Source: Psychrobacter sp. PG1 (GTDB lineage: Bacteria; Pseudomonadota; Gammaproteobacteria; Pseudomonadales; Moraxellaceae). Taken from it: a stretch of DNA of 44,551 nt. Under the pieces are notes generated by a model, which searched no databases, had not been told where the DNA came from, and worked only from the letters and a program-made list of their open reading frames with translations. The position numbers and the translations under genes are program-made. Below, one piece after another: positions 26,069 to 35,596 of this stretch (positions are counted from its first letter, which is position 1; each line of letters opens with the position of its first letter). The stretch is taken from assembly GCF_014897815.1 (NCBI RefSeq), contig NZ_JABUZG010000049.1:1-44551 (forward strand), read 5' to 3'.

Positions 26069-29068
26069 ATGTATACTGTGCTATCAAAATCTCGCTCATT
26101 TATTGCGTTGCCATTGACGCTTGCGGTATCAACTCTACTTATCAGTGCTTGTAGCAATACGTCAGCGGTAAAAAAGGGTGCGACCAATAGCTCATCTGTT
26201 ATTACTAAACGCCCAGCTACTAAAGCGCCTGTAGCAAGCAGCAGTACGGACTATTCAACGGCATATTTAGATGCAGATAGTTTGGATGAGTTAGCCGATT
26301 TACTCGAAGCCACTGACATGACTATGGTGGAAGGCAACAAACTTGCTATTCAGCAGTATGGTGATTTATGGAGTCGCTTACGTGCTGGCTATCGTATGAA
26401 TGGCGGTCAGCCGACTTATAATCAGCGTATCGAAGGGCAAAAAAGCTGGTTTACCAGTCGACAAGACTATTTAAATCGTTTAACTGCACGTGCCAGTCGC
26501 TATATCTATCACACCGTACGAGAAGCTGAGCGTCGTAATATCCCGACAGAGCTGGCTTTGTTACCTGTCATTGAGAGCTCTTACGATCCAAGCGGTACCA
26601 GTAGTGCGGCAGCAGCAGGCTTATGGCAGTTCATTCCAAGTACGGGTCGTATTTATGGTTTGAATCAAAGCAGTACCTATGATGGTCGCCGTGATGTCAT
26701 CGAATCAACTCGCGCCGCTTATGACTTCTTGACCGCACTGCATAACCAGTTTGGCAGTTGGGAGTTAGCATTAGCCGCTTATAATGCGGGTCCTGGTCGC
26801 GTGCAAAAGGCCATTGATGCTAATAGAGCTCAGGGTTTACCGACAGATTATTGGTCTCTGAGATTGCCTACTGAAACGATGAACTACGTGCCGCGTTTCT
26901 TGGCGGTAGCGGAAATTGTTGCCAAGCCTGAGCAATATGGTGTCTACTTGCCTGCTATTGCCAACCGTCAGCATTTCCGTAGTGTACCAGTGAACTATGG
27001 CGTGAGCTTGGCTGAAGTTGCGCAAATGACAGGCGTGAGCTACGACGAATTAGAAAGGCTAAATACTGCCTTAACATCAGGGCGTGTAGACTCTTCTGGT
27101 CCCCAGCGTATTATTATTCCTAATGATGTGAGTCTTAATACCGACGTTAAATTGAGCTCATTGAGAGGCAATGGTACGGGCAATATACTGGCATCGAGTA
27201 ATACAAGCACACCAAGTAGCACGACCACGACGCCAAGCTATAACAACAAACCCTATACTGGCTCCTCATTACCATCGACAGGTAGCGCCTTGGCTGATTA
27301 TGCTGCAAGCGCTAGTGTGCCGCAGCAAACGACCAGTTATATATCACCATCAGCCACGCCTACTAGCAGCTCTGTCTACAGTAATAACGCCTCGGTGCGT
27401 ACTGAGCCACCATTGAGCACGGCAGAAACCAACAAGATCAATGCTGAGCTAAAAAGCAGCAACAGTCTACCGACCACCTCTGCTCAGATTACACAGAATA
27501 ATACGATTGTCCAAGAACCACCACTGAGCAAAGAAGAGCGTGATTTTATTGCCAATCAAATTCGCAGTAACACGCCTGAAACCAATGTGATCAATGCTGA
27601 TGGTAATATTAATTTATCCGCCGTACAGACGCAGCAGTCTATTCTAGAAGCCAGTGGCGAAGAGAAAAAGCTTAGCTTTGCAAAAACATCAGTAAGCAAG
27701 CCAAAACCCCAAGGTGCACGTACCACTTATACCGTCAAGCGTGGTGATACCTTGTCTAATATCGCCAGCCGTGCGGGTGTCAGTTGGCGCGATATCGCTG
27801 AATGGAATCAAATAGATGCCAGCTCTAAGCTGCTATCAGGCAGTACCTTATACTTATACAATGCAAAAACCATCGAACCGTTAAGCACAGCTAACAATGC
27901 CTCGGCAAGCCAACCAGAGAGCTATGTAGTACAAAGCGGCGATACGCTGATTGGTACTGCTAACCGCTTTGGTCTATCGGTGACTCAGTTGGCAACCTAC
28001 AATAATTTGAGTAGTAGAGCGGATTTACTACGTGGTCAAAAGCTATGGCTGATACCAGGTAAGGTGACTGCGCCAGTGACCACACCTGCCGCTCCCTCGA
28101 CCAAGCCAAGTAAATCAAGCACCGCTACTAAGAACTATAAAGTAAAAGCGGGCGATGGCTTGATTGCTCTCGCACGTCAGTTCAATGTTTCAACTGATAC
28201 ACTTGCCAGCCTCAATAATATGAGCACTACAAGCTCACTATATGTTGGTCAAACTCTAAAAGTACCTGCAAGTGTCGATTTCGATGTAGCAAACACCTCA
28301 AGCGCTAGTAGCCGTAACAGCAGCTCAAGTTCGGTGGCAACCACCAACTATAAAGTAAAATCTGGCGATACTTTGATTGGCATTGCCAATAGCGTAGGTA
28401 TTAGTCCAGCTGAGCTGGCGGCGGTGAATAGCAACTTTGACGCAAAAGCACGCTTACAACGTGGTCAAACCATCAAAGTACCCGTGTCTAAAGGATTGGT
28501 TGATCGTCAGCTAAATGATAAAACTGTCAGTTATAAAGTAAAATCAGGCGATACGTTAACAGGCGTGGCGCAACGTTATAATATCGGTCTTAGTGACTTG
28601 GCAACAGCGAACAACCTGAAAACCAACTCTAATTTGATACTCGGTCGTACGATTACGATTCCTGCCAGTGGCAGCGTTGTAGCGACCTCTAGTAGCAATA
28701 ATCAAAGCAGTAGTTCGGTTAGTAGCACTGCCGCGACTAGCACAGCGAGCAGTGGCAAAAAATTGGGCAATACCGAAAGCTATAAAGTTAAATCAGGTGA
28801 TGGTTTGATTGCTTTGGCACGTCAATTTGGTGTTTCGATAGACGACTTGGCTGCGACCAACGATCTCGCGACCAATGCCCAGTTACAGCGTGGGCAAACG
28901 CTTAAAGTACCAAAGCTCACAGTGAGCTACACCGTTGGGTCAGGAGACAGTTTGATTGGCTTAGCACGTAAATATGGCGTCTCTACGCAAGAATTGGCTG
29001 AAATGAATAATATCGCGGCGGATACGATGCTACAGCGTGGTCAGCGCTTGACCGTGCCTAATCGTTAA
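26069..29068 (+). CDS. mltD: Membrane-bound lytic murein transglycosylase D with seven C-terminal LysM repeats
   Basis: Lipoprotein that cleaves peptidoglycan glycan strands. The lipobox is ISAC with Cys28. The SLT domain (about 145-255) has the catalytic Glu169 in LLPVIESSYDPSG, then AGLWQFIPSTGR and LAAYNAGPGRV. A weak LysM-like unit at about 310-354 is as in E. coli MltD. A long Ser/Thr-rich linker leads to seven clear LysM repeats (starting about 552, 621, 689, 761, 821, 903, 951), each with the Y.V..GD.L core and ending near .VP. At 999 residues it is roughly twice the E. coli protein. A terminator follows. Confidence 0.9.
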   Translation: MYTVLSKSRSFIALPLTLAVSTLLISACSNTSAVKKGATNSSSVITKRPATKAPVASSSTDYSTAYLDADSLDELADLLEATDMTMVEGNKLAIQQYGDLWSRLRAGYRMNGGQPTYNQRIEGQKSWFTSRQDYLNRLTARASRYIYHTVREAERRNIPTELALLPVIESSYDPSGTSSAAAAGLWQFIPSTGRIYGLNQSSTYDGRRDVIESTRAAYDFLTALHNQFGSWELALAAYNAGPGRVQKAIDANRAQGLPTDYWSLRLPTETMNYVPRFLAVAEIVAKPEQYGVYLPAIANRQHFRSVPVNYGVSLAEVAQMTGVSYDELERLNTALTSGRVDSSGPQRIIIPNDVSLNTDVKLSSLRGNGTGNILASSNTSTPSSTTTTPSYNNKPYTGSSLPSTGSALADYAASASVPQQTTSYISPSATPTSSSVYSNNASVRTEPPLSTAETNKINAELKSSNSLPTTSAQITQNNTIVQEPPLSKEERDFIANQIRSNTPETNVINADGNINLSAVQTQQSILEASGEEKKLSFAKTSVSKPKPQGARTTYTVKRGDTLSNIASRAGVSWRDIAEWNQIDASSKLLSGSTLYLYNAKTIEPLSTANNASASQPESYVVQSGDTLIGTANRFGLSVTQLATYNNLSSRADLLRGQKLWLIPGKVTAPVTTPAAPSTKPSKSSTATKNYKVKAGDGLIALARQFNVSTDTLASLNNMSTTSSLYVGQTLKVPASVDFDVANTSSASSRNSSSSSVATTNYKVKSGDTLIGIANSVGISPAELAAVNSNFDAKARLQRGQTIKVPVSKGLVDRQLNDKTVSYKVKSGDTLTGVAQRYNIGLSDLATANNLKTNSNLILGRTITIPASGSVVATSSSNNQSSSSVSSTAATSTASSGKKLGNTESYKVKSGDGLIALARQFGVSIDDLAATNDLATNAQLQRGQTLKVPKLTVSYTVGSGDSLIGLARKYGVSTQELAEMNNIAADTMLQRGQRLTVPNR

Positions 29069-29128
29069 GAGTAAGTGGCTTAGTAAAATAATAGCCAAGT
29101 AAATACGATTAAGACAGATCATTCTGCA

Positions 29129-29163
29129 CAAAAAAGCTGCTCTTTATAAGAGCAGCTTTTTTG
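29129..29163. terminator. Bidirectional intrinsic terminator
   Basis: AAAAAAGCTGCTCTT and AAGAGCAGCTTTTTT form a near-perfect stem with a short loop. Runs of T occur on both strands, so it can serve mltD (+) and the converging MltF-like gene (-). Confidence 0.9.
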
Positions 29164-29207
29164 ATCTATAAAATTCAATTCTCAAAATATCTAATAGCAC
29201 TTATTAA

Positions 29208-30416
29208 CTAGACGGTTTGAGTTTTGATAGTCTCAAGATAACTTCTAATATTGCTAACATAATGCATGGCTTGGCCATAACGACTATTGGTAGCTTTATT
29301 GTCACCTAAGTACGCATAAACGTTCGCCCAGCTTTTATCATCAATACCCTGATCTCGCAGTTTACGCTGAATACTCTTTACTGCATTTGGTCCCATGTTG
29401 TAGCCGGCAAGCGCAAACCAAATACGATCTGTCTTTGGCACATCAGCAAAGTCATCTTTCATTTGCTCTAAATAACGTGCGCCGCCGCCGATACTTTGGT
29501 AGGGATCGACGCGATCTGAGACCCCCATTGCTTTGGCTGTATTATTGGTCAACATCATAAGCCCACGCACGCCCGTTGGAGATACGGCATTGGCATCAAG
29601 GTGTGATTCTTGGTAACCCATGGCCACCAATAATTCCCAATCATGATTATAATTGCGTGCTTGCTCTTCAAAAGACGATTGATAATCAGGCAGTTTTTCG
29701 GTCAACGTTTTTTGGAAATGATCTTGGCTATAGGCGTCTTTTAGCAAGTTTTGATTGTAAAAGGCAGCAAGTTTTTGTGTGTTTTTTAGCTTAATGCTGT
29801 CACATAAAAAGTAACTGGCTTTTTGTGATAATGGGTCATTGGATGAATTGAACGTCCAACTGACTTTTGGATGTAAACCATTCTTTGTTAAGCTGGCGTC
29901 ATAGCCGCAACTGATGTTGATAGAGGATAAGTTAAACTTGCTCTTTAACTGTGTACTGGCCGTTGTCAATGCCATGTCTACCTCGCCCGATCTCAGCGCC
30001 TTTAGGGCAGTTTCTTCATTGGCATACGCTTTTAGATCGATATCAACGCCAAGCTCGTCAGCATAAGTACGTACCAAATCAAAACCAAAGCCATGTTGAA
30101 AACCGTCAGTCGCAAAATAAGTGCTGTCACCGGGGACGGCAGCGATGGTTAACGTGCTTTCTAGCATGACGTTATCATAGGCTGGCACTGGCGCACGCAT
30201 CGTCGTCAGACTCTCAGCAGGTAAAGAGAGAAGGGCAATACTAGAAACTTGGGCCAGCTTTTTGGTTCTAGAAAAACGACTCGATGTCGTCGGGGTAACG
30301 GATGAAACGATGTTACTTTTAGTGTTCGGTAGGCGTTTAGATGGACGCAGTAAATAAGAAATACGGCATCTAGCCCCTTGCGCAGATACTTTCACACGAT
30401 AAGTAATACGCTGCAT
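29208..30416 (-). CDS. MltF-like lytic transglycosylase (SBP_bac_3 + SLT)
   Basis: A two-domain protein of 402 residues. Residues about 85-215 resemble a periplasmic solute-binding fold (FGFDLVRTYADELGVDIDLKAY, ALRSGEVDMAL). Residues about 258-385 are an SLT domain with catalytic Glu270 in AMGYQESHLDANAVSPTG, then LMMLTNNTAKAMGV and FALAGYNMGPNAV. The order is that of MltF, but the binding domain looks shorter than in the E. coli protein of about 518 residues. The N-terminus is long and basic, with a weak signal-like segment at about 52-70. AGGAG before the ATG supports the start. Confidence 0.82.
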   Translation of the reverse strand: MQRITYRVKVSAQGARCRISYLLRPSKRLPNTKSNIVSSVTPTTSSRFSRTKKLAQVSSIALLSLPAESLTTMRAPVPAYDNVMLESTLTIAAVPGDSTYFATDGFQHGFGFDLVRTYADELGVDIDLKAYANEETALKALRSGEVDMALTTASTQLKSKFNLSSINISCGYDASLTKNGLHPKVSWTFNSSNDPLSQKASYFLCDSIKLKNTQKLAAFYNQNLLKDAYSQDHFQKTLTEKLPDYQSSFEEQARNYNHDWELLVAMGYQESHLDANAVSPTGVRGLMMLTNNTAKAMGVSDRVDPYQSIGGGARYLEQMKDDFADVPKTDRIWFALAGYNMGPNAVKSIQRKLRDQGIDDKSWANVYAYLGDNKATNSRYGQAMHYVSNIRSYLETIKTQTV

Positions 30417-30836
30417 GGATGTCTCCTGATTTTAGCCATCCTGCTTACCGTAAAACGCTTATGAATGTATGCTTATAAAGTAGTCATACATCGATGTCGC
30501 ATTTTAGACAAACACGCACTTCTTAATAAGATAAGTGCGTCGTCATCTTATTTAATAATAGTGCCGCTAATGAATTTTTATCAGATGTAGCGGTGCAGTT
30601 TTTAATTAGCTGGTTATCTACTGGCGTATTCGGTGTATCACATAAGAGGGCTAAAAAATCTCTCAAAATATCAATATAAAACATCGATATAAAGTATGAA
30701 TACAAAATTATGAACGCACAACACCGAGAAGGATATAAATCGGATGATTCCTTCATCGATGCACAGATAGAGCTAAGAATAAAACAACTATATATTAAAC
30801 ATAGGTAAGGTCATGAACTAAGTTATTGAGACAAAA

Positions 30837-30877
30837 CATAGAATGTGCGGGGTGCTTATACACCCAGCTTTTCTATG
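30837..30877 (+). repeat. Two-part hairpin
   Basis: The outer stem CATAGAA/TTCTATG encloses an inner GGGTG/CACCC stem with a six-base loop. No T-run follows. Function unknown. Confidence 0.5.
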
Positions 30878-31112
30878 CTGATATTAATGACCATGTCGTC
30901 TTTAAATCATTTGTAATAGAGTCAACAGTGATTAATTTTTTGTCCAGCAATAAGGGTAAGCAAGTCACTATTCTCATTATTAATAAAAAAATGATAGAAA
31001 ATTTACTCAAACATTCTATCAATTAGCGGTTGCTAACCCAGTATCGCGACACTTAAATCAAGACATACCATGCTGCTGAAAATATATCACGCACAGTGTG
31101 TCTATTAGTAAA

Positions 31113-31176
31113 CCGTCCAAAATCTCGTTATCTATATGACCTCAATAGCTATACAACATAGTGAGATTTTAGGCGG
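31113..31176 (+). ncRNA. Candidate structured RNA or palindromic element
   Basis: The arms CCGTCCAAAATCTCGTTAT (31113-31131) and ATAGTGAGATTTTAGGCGG (31158-31176) pair at 18 of 19 positions in plus-strand RNA, three of them G-U, around a 26-base loop. On the minus strand the three G-U pairs become A-C mismatches, which favours a plus-strand RNA. It could also be a mobile-element end pair. Confidence 0.35.
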
Positions 31177-31465
31177 CTATACTCATTTAAGTACCATAAC
31201 CGGAAGCTGTAATAAATGGGAAGCCTCATGACAAGACATTCTTTCTTCGGATATTAATATGCGGATATTCCCTGGATTATTCAAGTGTGGTTAAGAAATT
31301 AGCGATAAAACTTAACAATTGGGCTATAGACGGTTAAAAAGGCCATTGTTATTGATGCACTATTGAAAATTGAAGCCGCAAAAATCATGCATATTGGGCA
31401 ACCATACTGATTGTTATTAGCCTTGTTTTTCGAAAATTATTCTAAATTTAGATAGCTATGAGTAG

Positions 31466-31484
31466 AGTTGAGGACACAGCTTAA
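31466..31484. repeat. Degraded family-A-like end at the nif3-like stop codon
   Basis: TGAGGACACAGCTTAA matches the family-A right end (TGAGGACACRCCCTAG) at about 12 of 16 positions. No left end or matching interior was found 176 bp away. The last bases overlap the stop codon of the minus-strand gene. Confidence 0.35.
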
Positions 31485-32314
31485 GCAGGGTTATCAATAT
31501 CTATAAAGGTCACGGGTATGCCAAATGCCTGAGAAACTAGGTGACCAAGTGCTTGAATACCGCCGCGTTCTGTCGCGTGATGTCCACAAGCGAAATAATC
31601 AATGCCCAGCTCACGGGCAATATGGGTGGTACGTTCTGATATTTCGCCAGAGATAAAGGCGTCACAGCCCATCAATGCAGCTTGTTCGATCATATCCTGT
31701 GCGCCGCCCGTACAAATGCCCACATGTTCGATAATTCTGTTATCATCGATATGAGCGCTTGTACTATTCGGTGCGCTATAATTGGCAGAGATATGTAATG
31801 GCAATCGTCCTAGCGTCTGAGTAATGTGAGTAATGAGGCTTTGAGCATTCTGCGGGGTACAAGTGGCGATATTACCCACTGGATGAGACTCACTAGGGTA
31901 TAAAGCGCCGATAACGGTCATGTTTAATGCGTCAGCCAGCTTGGCATTATTACCAATGACGGGATGGGCATCGAGCGGCAGATGATAACCAATCAAAGAG
32001 ATACCATGCTGCATAAGTTTACGGATACGCTGACCTTTCATACCAGTGATGGGGGCAGGTTCGCCTTTCCAAAAATAACCATGATGCACCATAATGGCGT
32101 CTGCATTATCAGCAATCGCCGCATCAATCAACGCCTCACAAGCCGTTACACCAGTGATGATGCGTTTGATAGGTCGACCCCCATCTACTTGTAAACCATT
32201 AGGGGCATAATCTTTAAAAGCATCTGCTGATAAATAGTCATCACAGAATGTGGTTAGCGCTTGAACGGTAATGGCGGTATTTGAGGGCTCGGTTGCGATA
32301 TTGTGTGTGGTCAT
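31481..32314 (-). CDS. Nif3-like dinuclear metal centre protein (YbgI family)
   Basis: The 277-residue protein has the metal-binding pattern of the Nif3/YbgI family: AIMVHHGYFWKG (His77, His78), YHLPLDAHPVIGNNAKLAD, GICTGGAQDMI and, near the C-terminus, YFACGHHATERGGI. It forms toroidal hexamers in known members. The biochemical role is not firmly settled; GTP cyclohydrolase-like and repair roles have been suggested. AAGGAA lies before the ATG. It is divergent from the downstream protease gene, which it often neighbours in related bacteria as far as I recall. Confidence 0.9.
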   Translation of the reverse strand: MTTHNIATEPSNTAITVQALTTFCDDYLSADAFKDYAPNGLQVDGGRPIKRIITGVTACEALIDAAIADNADAIMVHHGYFWKGEPAPITGMKGQRIRKLMQHGISLIGYHLPLDAHPVIGNNAKLADALNMTVIGALYPSESHPVGNIATCTPQNAQSLITHITQTLGRLPLHISANYSAPNSTSAHIDDNRIIEHVGICTGGAQDMIEQAALMGCDAFISGEISERTTHIARELGIDYFACGHHATERGGIQALGHLVSQAFGIPVTFIDIDNPA

Positions 32315-32629
32315 GGTATTCCTTTATAATTGATTCAGTGGGGCAAGCATTTATCGCTAACATGTGGCTTTTGATAATGAGTATTTTAACATGTGGCTAC
32401 AGTAGGATAGACAATCCTACTCACTGAAATGGTACACGATACGTTACAACTGTGTAGTATTGGCGGTTATAATTTATACATGTAAGCGTGCCGTATAGAT
32501 AGTGCAAAAAAACAACCATCTAGTGGACTGTGAACGTTTGATAAATGCTGCTCAATGCGTCCTAATATATACCATGCTTCTCACCTTATTTATCTTCGTC
32601 TGTTTGTATCAAATTTATAGAGGTTTTAT
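32315..32629. other. Divergent promoter region nif3-like / degS-like
   Basis: A 315-bp region between two divergent starts. AACATGTGGCT is present twice (about 32359 and 32389). No -35/-10 pair is clear enough to call. Confidence 0.4.
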
Positions 32630-33958
32630 ATGTCGTCATCTCGGAACACCAGCAGCAAGGCGTCTGTATTAAAATGGTTACCTTGGGTTTTATTGCTAGT
32701 CGTGATTGCCGCATTTATTTGGTTGTTTGCGAGTATGAAGACGGCATCAGAGCAGGCATGGGAGCCGCCCAGAACCACACCTGCTGAGCAGCAAGCGTCA
32801 GCACCGGTTTCTGATACACCCGCAGCGATTTCTTCTTATCATAATGCGGTTGCTCGCGCCTCACAATCAGTCGTGAATATCTACACCACGCAAACGATGG
32901 CAGAGCATCCTTATATGAATGATCCTGTGTTGCGCCGCTTTTTTGAGTTCCATGGTGCACCGTCAGAAGAGCAGGGCAATACCAATTTAGGCTCTGGGGT
33001 GATTGTCTCAGAAGATGGCTATATCGTGACCAATGCCCATGTGATCGAAAAAGCCGATGAAATTACGGTCGCCTTTAATGATGGTCGTAAGAGCCGCGCT
33101 AGAATCGTTGGCACAGATCCAGACAGTGATTTGGCAGTGATTAAAGTAGATATGACCGGTTTGGCACCACTTGGTTTTCGTAAAGAACCTATCCGAGTTG
33201 GCGATGTTGCATTAGCGATTGGTAATCCGTTCGGTGTCGGCCAAACGGTAACGCAAGGAATTATCTCGGCGACAGGACGTACTGGGCTTGGGGTCAACAA
33301 GTTTGAAGACTTTATCCAGACCGATGCAGCGATTAACCCAGGTAATTCGGGCGGCGCACTCGTTGATGCTTATGGCGAATTAATTGGTATTAATACGGCC
33401 ATTTACTCACGCTCTGGCGGCTCTATGGGTATCGGTTTTGCTATTCCTACCGCTATCGTTGAGCAAGTGATGAATGCCATTATCAAAGATGGTAAGGTGA
33501 GCCGTGGTTGGTTGGGGATTGAGATACAGTCACAGTTACGTGACCCAACGCAGCTTGAAACCTCGACTGGGGTAGAAGTGCTTAATGTCGTTCCTAAGAG
33601 TCCTGCTGCTAAGAGTGGTCTGCGTATCGGCGACATTATTTTGACGATTGACGGTGTTGAGATGACGGATGCCAATACCTTGATTCAGTATGTCGCTCGT
33701 AAAGCACCGAATACCACGCTGAATGCGCAAATATTACGCCGTGGCAAAAATGCCCAAGTTAAAATCCTGTTAGAAGAGCGTCCAGCGCAAGAGCCGATGG
33801 AACGTCCGGTCGTGATTCTTGATGAAAATGTTGGTGGTATAGAAGATCCAAATTTACAAGGTGAGAGACAAGATGTGCCGATGATGTCAGAAGCCGAGCG
33901 CGACCGTATGCGTGAAGAGCTGTTGCAGCTGTTTGAAAGAGATGGCGCGCCTTTATAA
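32630..33958 (+). CDS. Membrane-anchored S1C serine protease with one PDZ domain (DegS/AlgW type)
   Basis: Periplasmic HtrA-family protease held by one N-terminal membrane helix (about 15-35). The catalytic triad is His137 (TNAHVIE), Asp167 (DSDLAVIKV) and Ser240 (NPGNSGGAL). A single PDZ domain (about 305-390, GVEVLNVVPKSPAAKSGLRIGDIILTIDG) makes it DegS/AlgW-like rather than DegP/DegQ, which have two. Such proteases start the sigma-E envelope stress cascade by cutting RseA/MucA; no such anti-sigma gene is in the window. The charged tail of about 45 residues after the PDZ domain is longer than in E. coli DegS. Confidence 0.9.
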   Translation: MSSSRNTSSKASVLKWLPWVLLLVVIAAFIWLFASMKTASEQAWEPPRTTPAEQQASAPVSDTPAAISSYHNAVARASQSVVNIYTTQTMAEHPYMNDPVLRRFFEFHGAPSEEQGNTNLGSGVIVSEDGYIVTNAHVIEKADEITVAFNDGRKSRARIVGTDPDSDLAVIKVDMTGLAPLGFRKEPIRVGDVALAIGNPFGVGQTVTQGIISATGRTGLGVNKFEDFIQTDAAINPGNSGGALVDAYGELIGINTAIYSRSGGSMGIGFAIPTAIVEQVMNAIIKDGKVSRGWLGIEIQSQLRDPTQLETSTGVEVLNVVPKSPAAKSGLRIGDIILTIDGVEMTDANTLIQYVARKAPNTTLNAQILRRGKNAQVKILLEERPAQEPMERPVVILDENVGGIEDPNLQGERQDVPMMSEAERDRMREELLQLFERDGAPL

Positions 33959-34030
33959 GGTGATTCTTCATCACATAAAGCTCAATCAAAATAAGCTTAG
34001 TCAAAATGGCTTGAACGATGTATAGACAGT

Positions 34031-34068
34031 AAAAAAGCGCGTTATCTTGAAGATAACGCGCTTTTTGT
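34031..34068. terminator. Bidirectional intrinsic terminator
   Basis: AAAAAAGCGCGTTATCTT pairs with AAGATAACGCGCTTTTT with almost no loop. T-runs occur on both strands. It serves the protease gene (+) and the converging yfaE (-). Confidence 0.92.
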
Positions 34069-34099
34069 TTCGACTTTTTTAGCACTATTTTGGTTAATA

Positions 34100-34366
34100 T
34101 TACTCTATAGTAGGCTCGTGATTGATATAAATCACACCCTGTACACGGCAACAGCAGGGCAGTATCTCGTCTTCATCAATCATGGCAAGGGGCGCAAACG
34201 GATAGTCAATGACGTGTGAGCTGGCGATACGCTTGATGCGACAGCTGCCACAATAACCTTCTTTACATTGATAATTGATATCATGTCCGGTGCGTAGCAA
34301 TCCATCAAGCAAGCTTTCATCGTCATGCAAGTAAAATTGTTTCTTACTCGTCATTACCCAAGTCAT
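34100..34366 (-). CDS. yfaE: [2Fe-2S] ferredoxin, YfaE-like (ribonucleotide reductase maintenance)
   Basis: Small plant-type ferredoxin of 88 residues. YQCKEGYCGSCR gives the C-X4-C-X2-C cluster ligands (Cys34, 39, 42), with a fourth among the unusual run of three cysteines at 71-73 (LPCCCR). In E. coli YfaE is encoded after nrdB and supplies electrons to rebuild the NrdB diferric-tyrosyl cofactor. The placement, 52 bp after nrdB, fits the same job. An internal ATG at codon 5 is an alternative start. Confidence 0.9.
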   Translation of the reverse strand: MTWVMTSKKQFYLHDDESLLDGLLRTGHDINYQCKEGYCGSCRIKRIASSHVIDYPFAPLAMIDEDEILPCCCRVQGVIYINHEPTIE

Positions 34367-34418
34367 AGTTTTATCCTGTTTGTTTCCCTAGCATTTTTCG
34401 CTGTCTTTTATACTGCCT

Positions 34419-35552
34419 CTAAAGCTCAAAATCATCAAAATCGCTGTCTGATAAATCTGAGTCAATTTGACCCACCAAGTATGAGCTGATTTCCGTCTCT
34501 TGTGGGGCAACTTGTACGTTGTCAGATGACAACCATGTGTTAATCCACGGGATTGGGTTTGATTTAGAATTCGGGAATGCCACTGGTAAGCCAACCGCTT
34601 CCATACGTAAGTTGGTGATATATTCGATGTATTGGCACAGAATGTCTTTATTGAGACCAATCATTGAGCCGTCTTTAAACAGATAGCCTGCCCATTCTTT
34701 TTCTTGCTCAGCCGCTTTACGGAATATCTCGATGCTTTCTTCATAGCATTCTTTGGCAATGTCGACCATCTCTGGATCATCACGACCGATGCGCATGAGG
34801 TTAAGAATATGCTGCGTGCCCGTTAGATGTAGCGCTTCATCACGAGCAATCAATTTAATAATCTTGGCATTACCTTCCATCAGCTTACGCTCAGCAAAGG
34901 CAAAAGAGCAAGCGAATGACACATAAAAGCGAATGGCTTCTAAGACGTTGACTGCCATCAAGCACAAGTAAAGCTGCTTTTTCAGCGATTTTAAATCGAC
35001 GGTAATTTGCTTACCATTGATCGTGTGCGTGCCTGCACCGTATAAGTTGTATAGCGATGAGTTATAATACAAGTCATCGTAGTACTTGGCGATATCGGCG
35101 GCGCGCTCTAGGATATGATCGTTTTGCATAATGTCATCAAAGACGATAGCAGGGTCATTGATAATATTACGAATGATATGGGTATAGCTGCGCGAGTGAA
35201 TGGTCTCAGAAAACGTCCACGTCTCAATCCATGTCTCAAGCTCAGGAATCGATACCAGTGGCAATAGCACGACGTTTGGGCTACGACCTTGGATAGAATC
35301 GAGTAGCGTTTGATACTTTAGGTTACTGATAAAGATATGCTGTTCGTGTGACGACAGATTACCATAATCCATACGATCACGTGATACATCGACTTCTTCT
35401 GGACGCCAAAAGAAAGACAACTGCTTTTCGATCAATTGCTCAAAGATAGGGTGCTTTTGTTGGTCGTAACGCGCCACGTTGACCGGATTACCAAAAAACA
35501 TCGGCTCTGTTAGCGCATTGTTTGGCGTTTGGGAAAAAATCGAATAAGTCAT
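34419..35552 (-). CDS. nrdB: Class Ia ribonucleotide reductase, beta subunit
   Basis: Carries the diiron-tyrosyl radical for ribonucleotide reduction. The 377-residue product shows [13 protein letters not shown], which contains two iron ligands (Glu116, His119) and the radical Tyr123. [15 protein letters not shown] and [15 protein letters not shown] supply the remaining ligands. The acidic C-terminus DSDFDDFEL is the peptide that docks on NrdA. AAGG lies before the ATG. Normally cotranscribed with nrdA; here about 2.4 kb of accessory genes intervene, and a candidate promoter (TAATATAAT) precedes it. Confidence 0.96.
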   Translation of the reverse strand: MTYSIFSQTPNNALTEPMFFGNPVNVARYDQQKHPIFEQLIEKQLSFFWRPEEVDVSRDRMDYGNLSSHEQHIFISNLKYQTLLDSIQGRSPNVVLLPLVSIPELETWIETWTFSETIHSRSYTHIIRNIINDPAIVFDDIMQNDHILERAADIAKYYDDLYYNSSLYNLYGAGTHTINGKQITVDLKSLKKQLYLCLMAVNVLEAIRFYVSFACSFAFAERKLMEGNAKIIKLIARDEALHLTGTQHILNLMRIGRDDPEMVDIAKECYEESIEIFRKAAEQEKEWAGYLFKDGSMIGLNKDILCQYIEYITNLRMEAVGLPVAFPNSKSNPIPWINTWLSSDNVQVAPQETEISSYLVGQIDSDLSDSDFDDFEL

Positions 35553-35596
35553 GGGACTGCCTTTATCATTGATATGGTTATTAGGTTATAGGGTTT

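Larger units (their letters stand above)
30417..31480. other. Gene-poor region of about 1 kb
   Basis: No open frame here has a good ribosome site together with a protein-like composition. Two RNA-like structures stand out (30837-30877 and 31113-31176). Right before the nif3-like stop codon lies a degraded family-A-like end. The stretch 31200-31470 reads like decayed coding DNA with scattered stops, but I cannot identify it. Confidence 0.5.

Noticed and set aside
30523..30756. A 77-codon minus-strand frame in the gene-poor region
   Set aside because: No ribosome site, odd composition and no recognisable motif.
30826..31026. A 66-codon plus-strand frame
   Set aside because: It starts at TTG inside a hairpin and has no ribosome site; the hairpin is the more likely signal.
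32630..33958. The protease as DegP or DegQ
   Set aside because: Only one PDZ domain and an N-terminal membrane anchor are present, which is the DegS/AlgW layout.
33759..34151. A 130-codon minus-strand frame across the 3' end of the protease gene
   Set aside because: It crosses the bidirectional terminator and is antisense to a clear gene; shadow frame.
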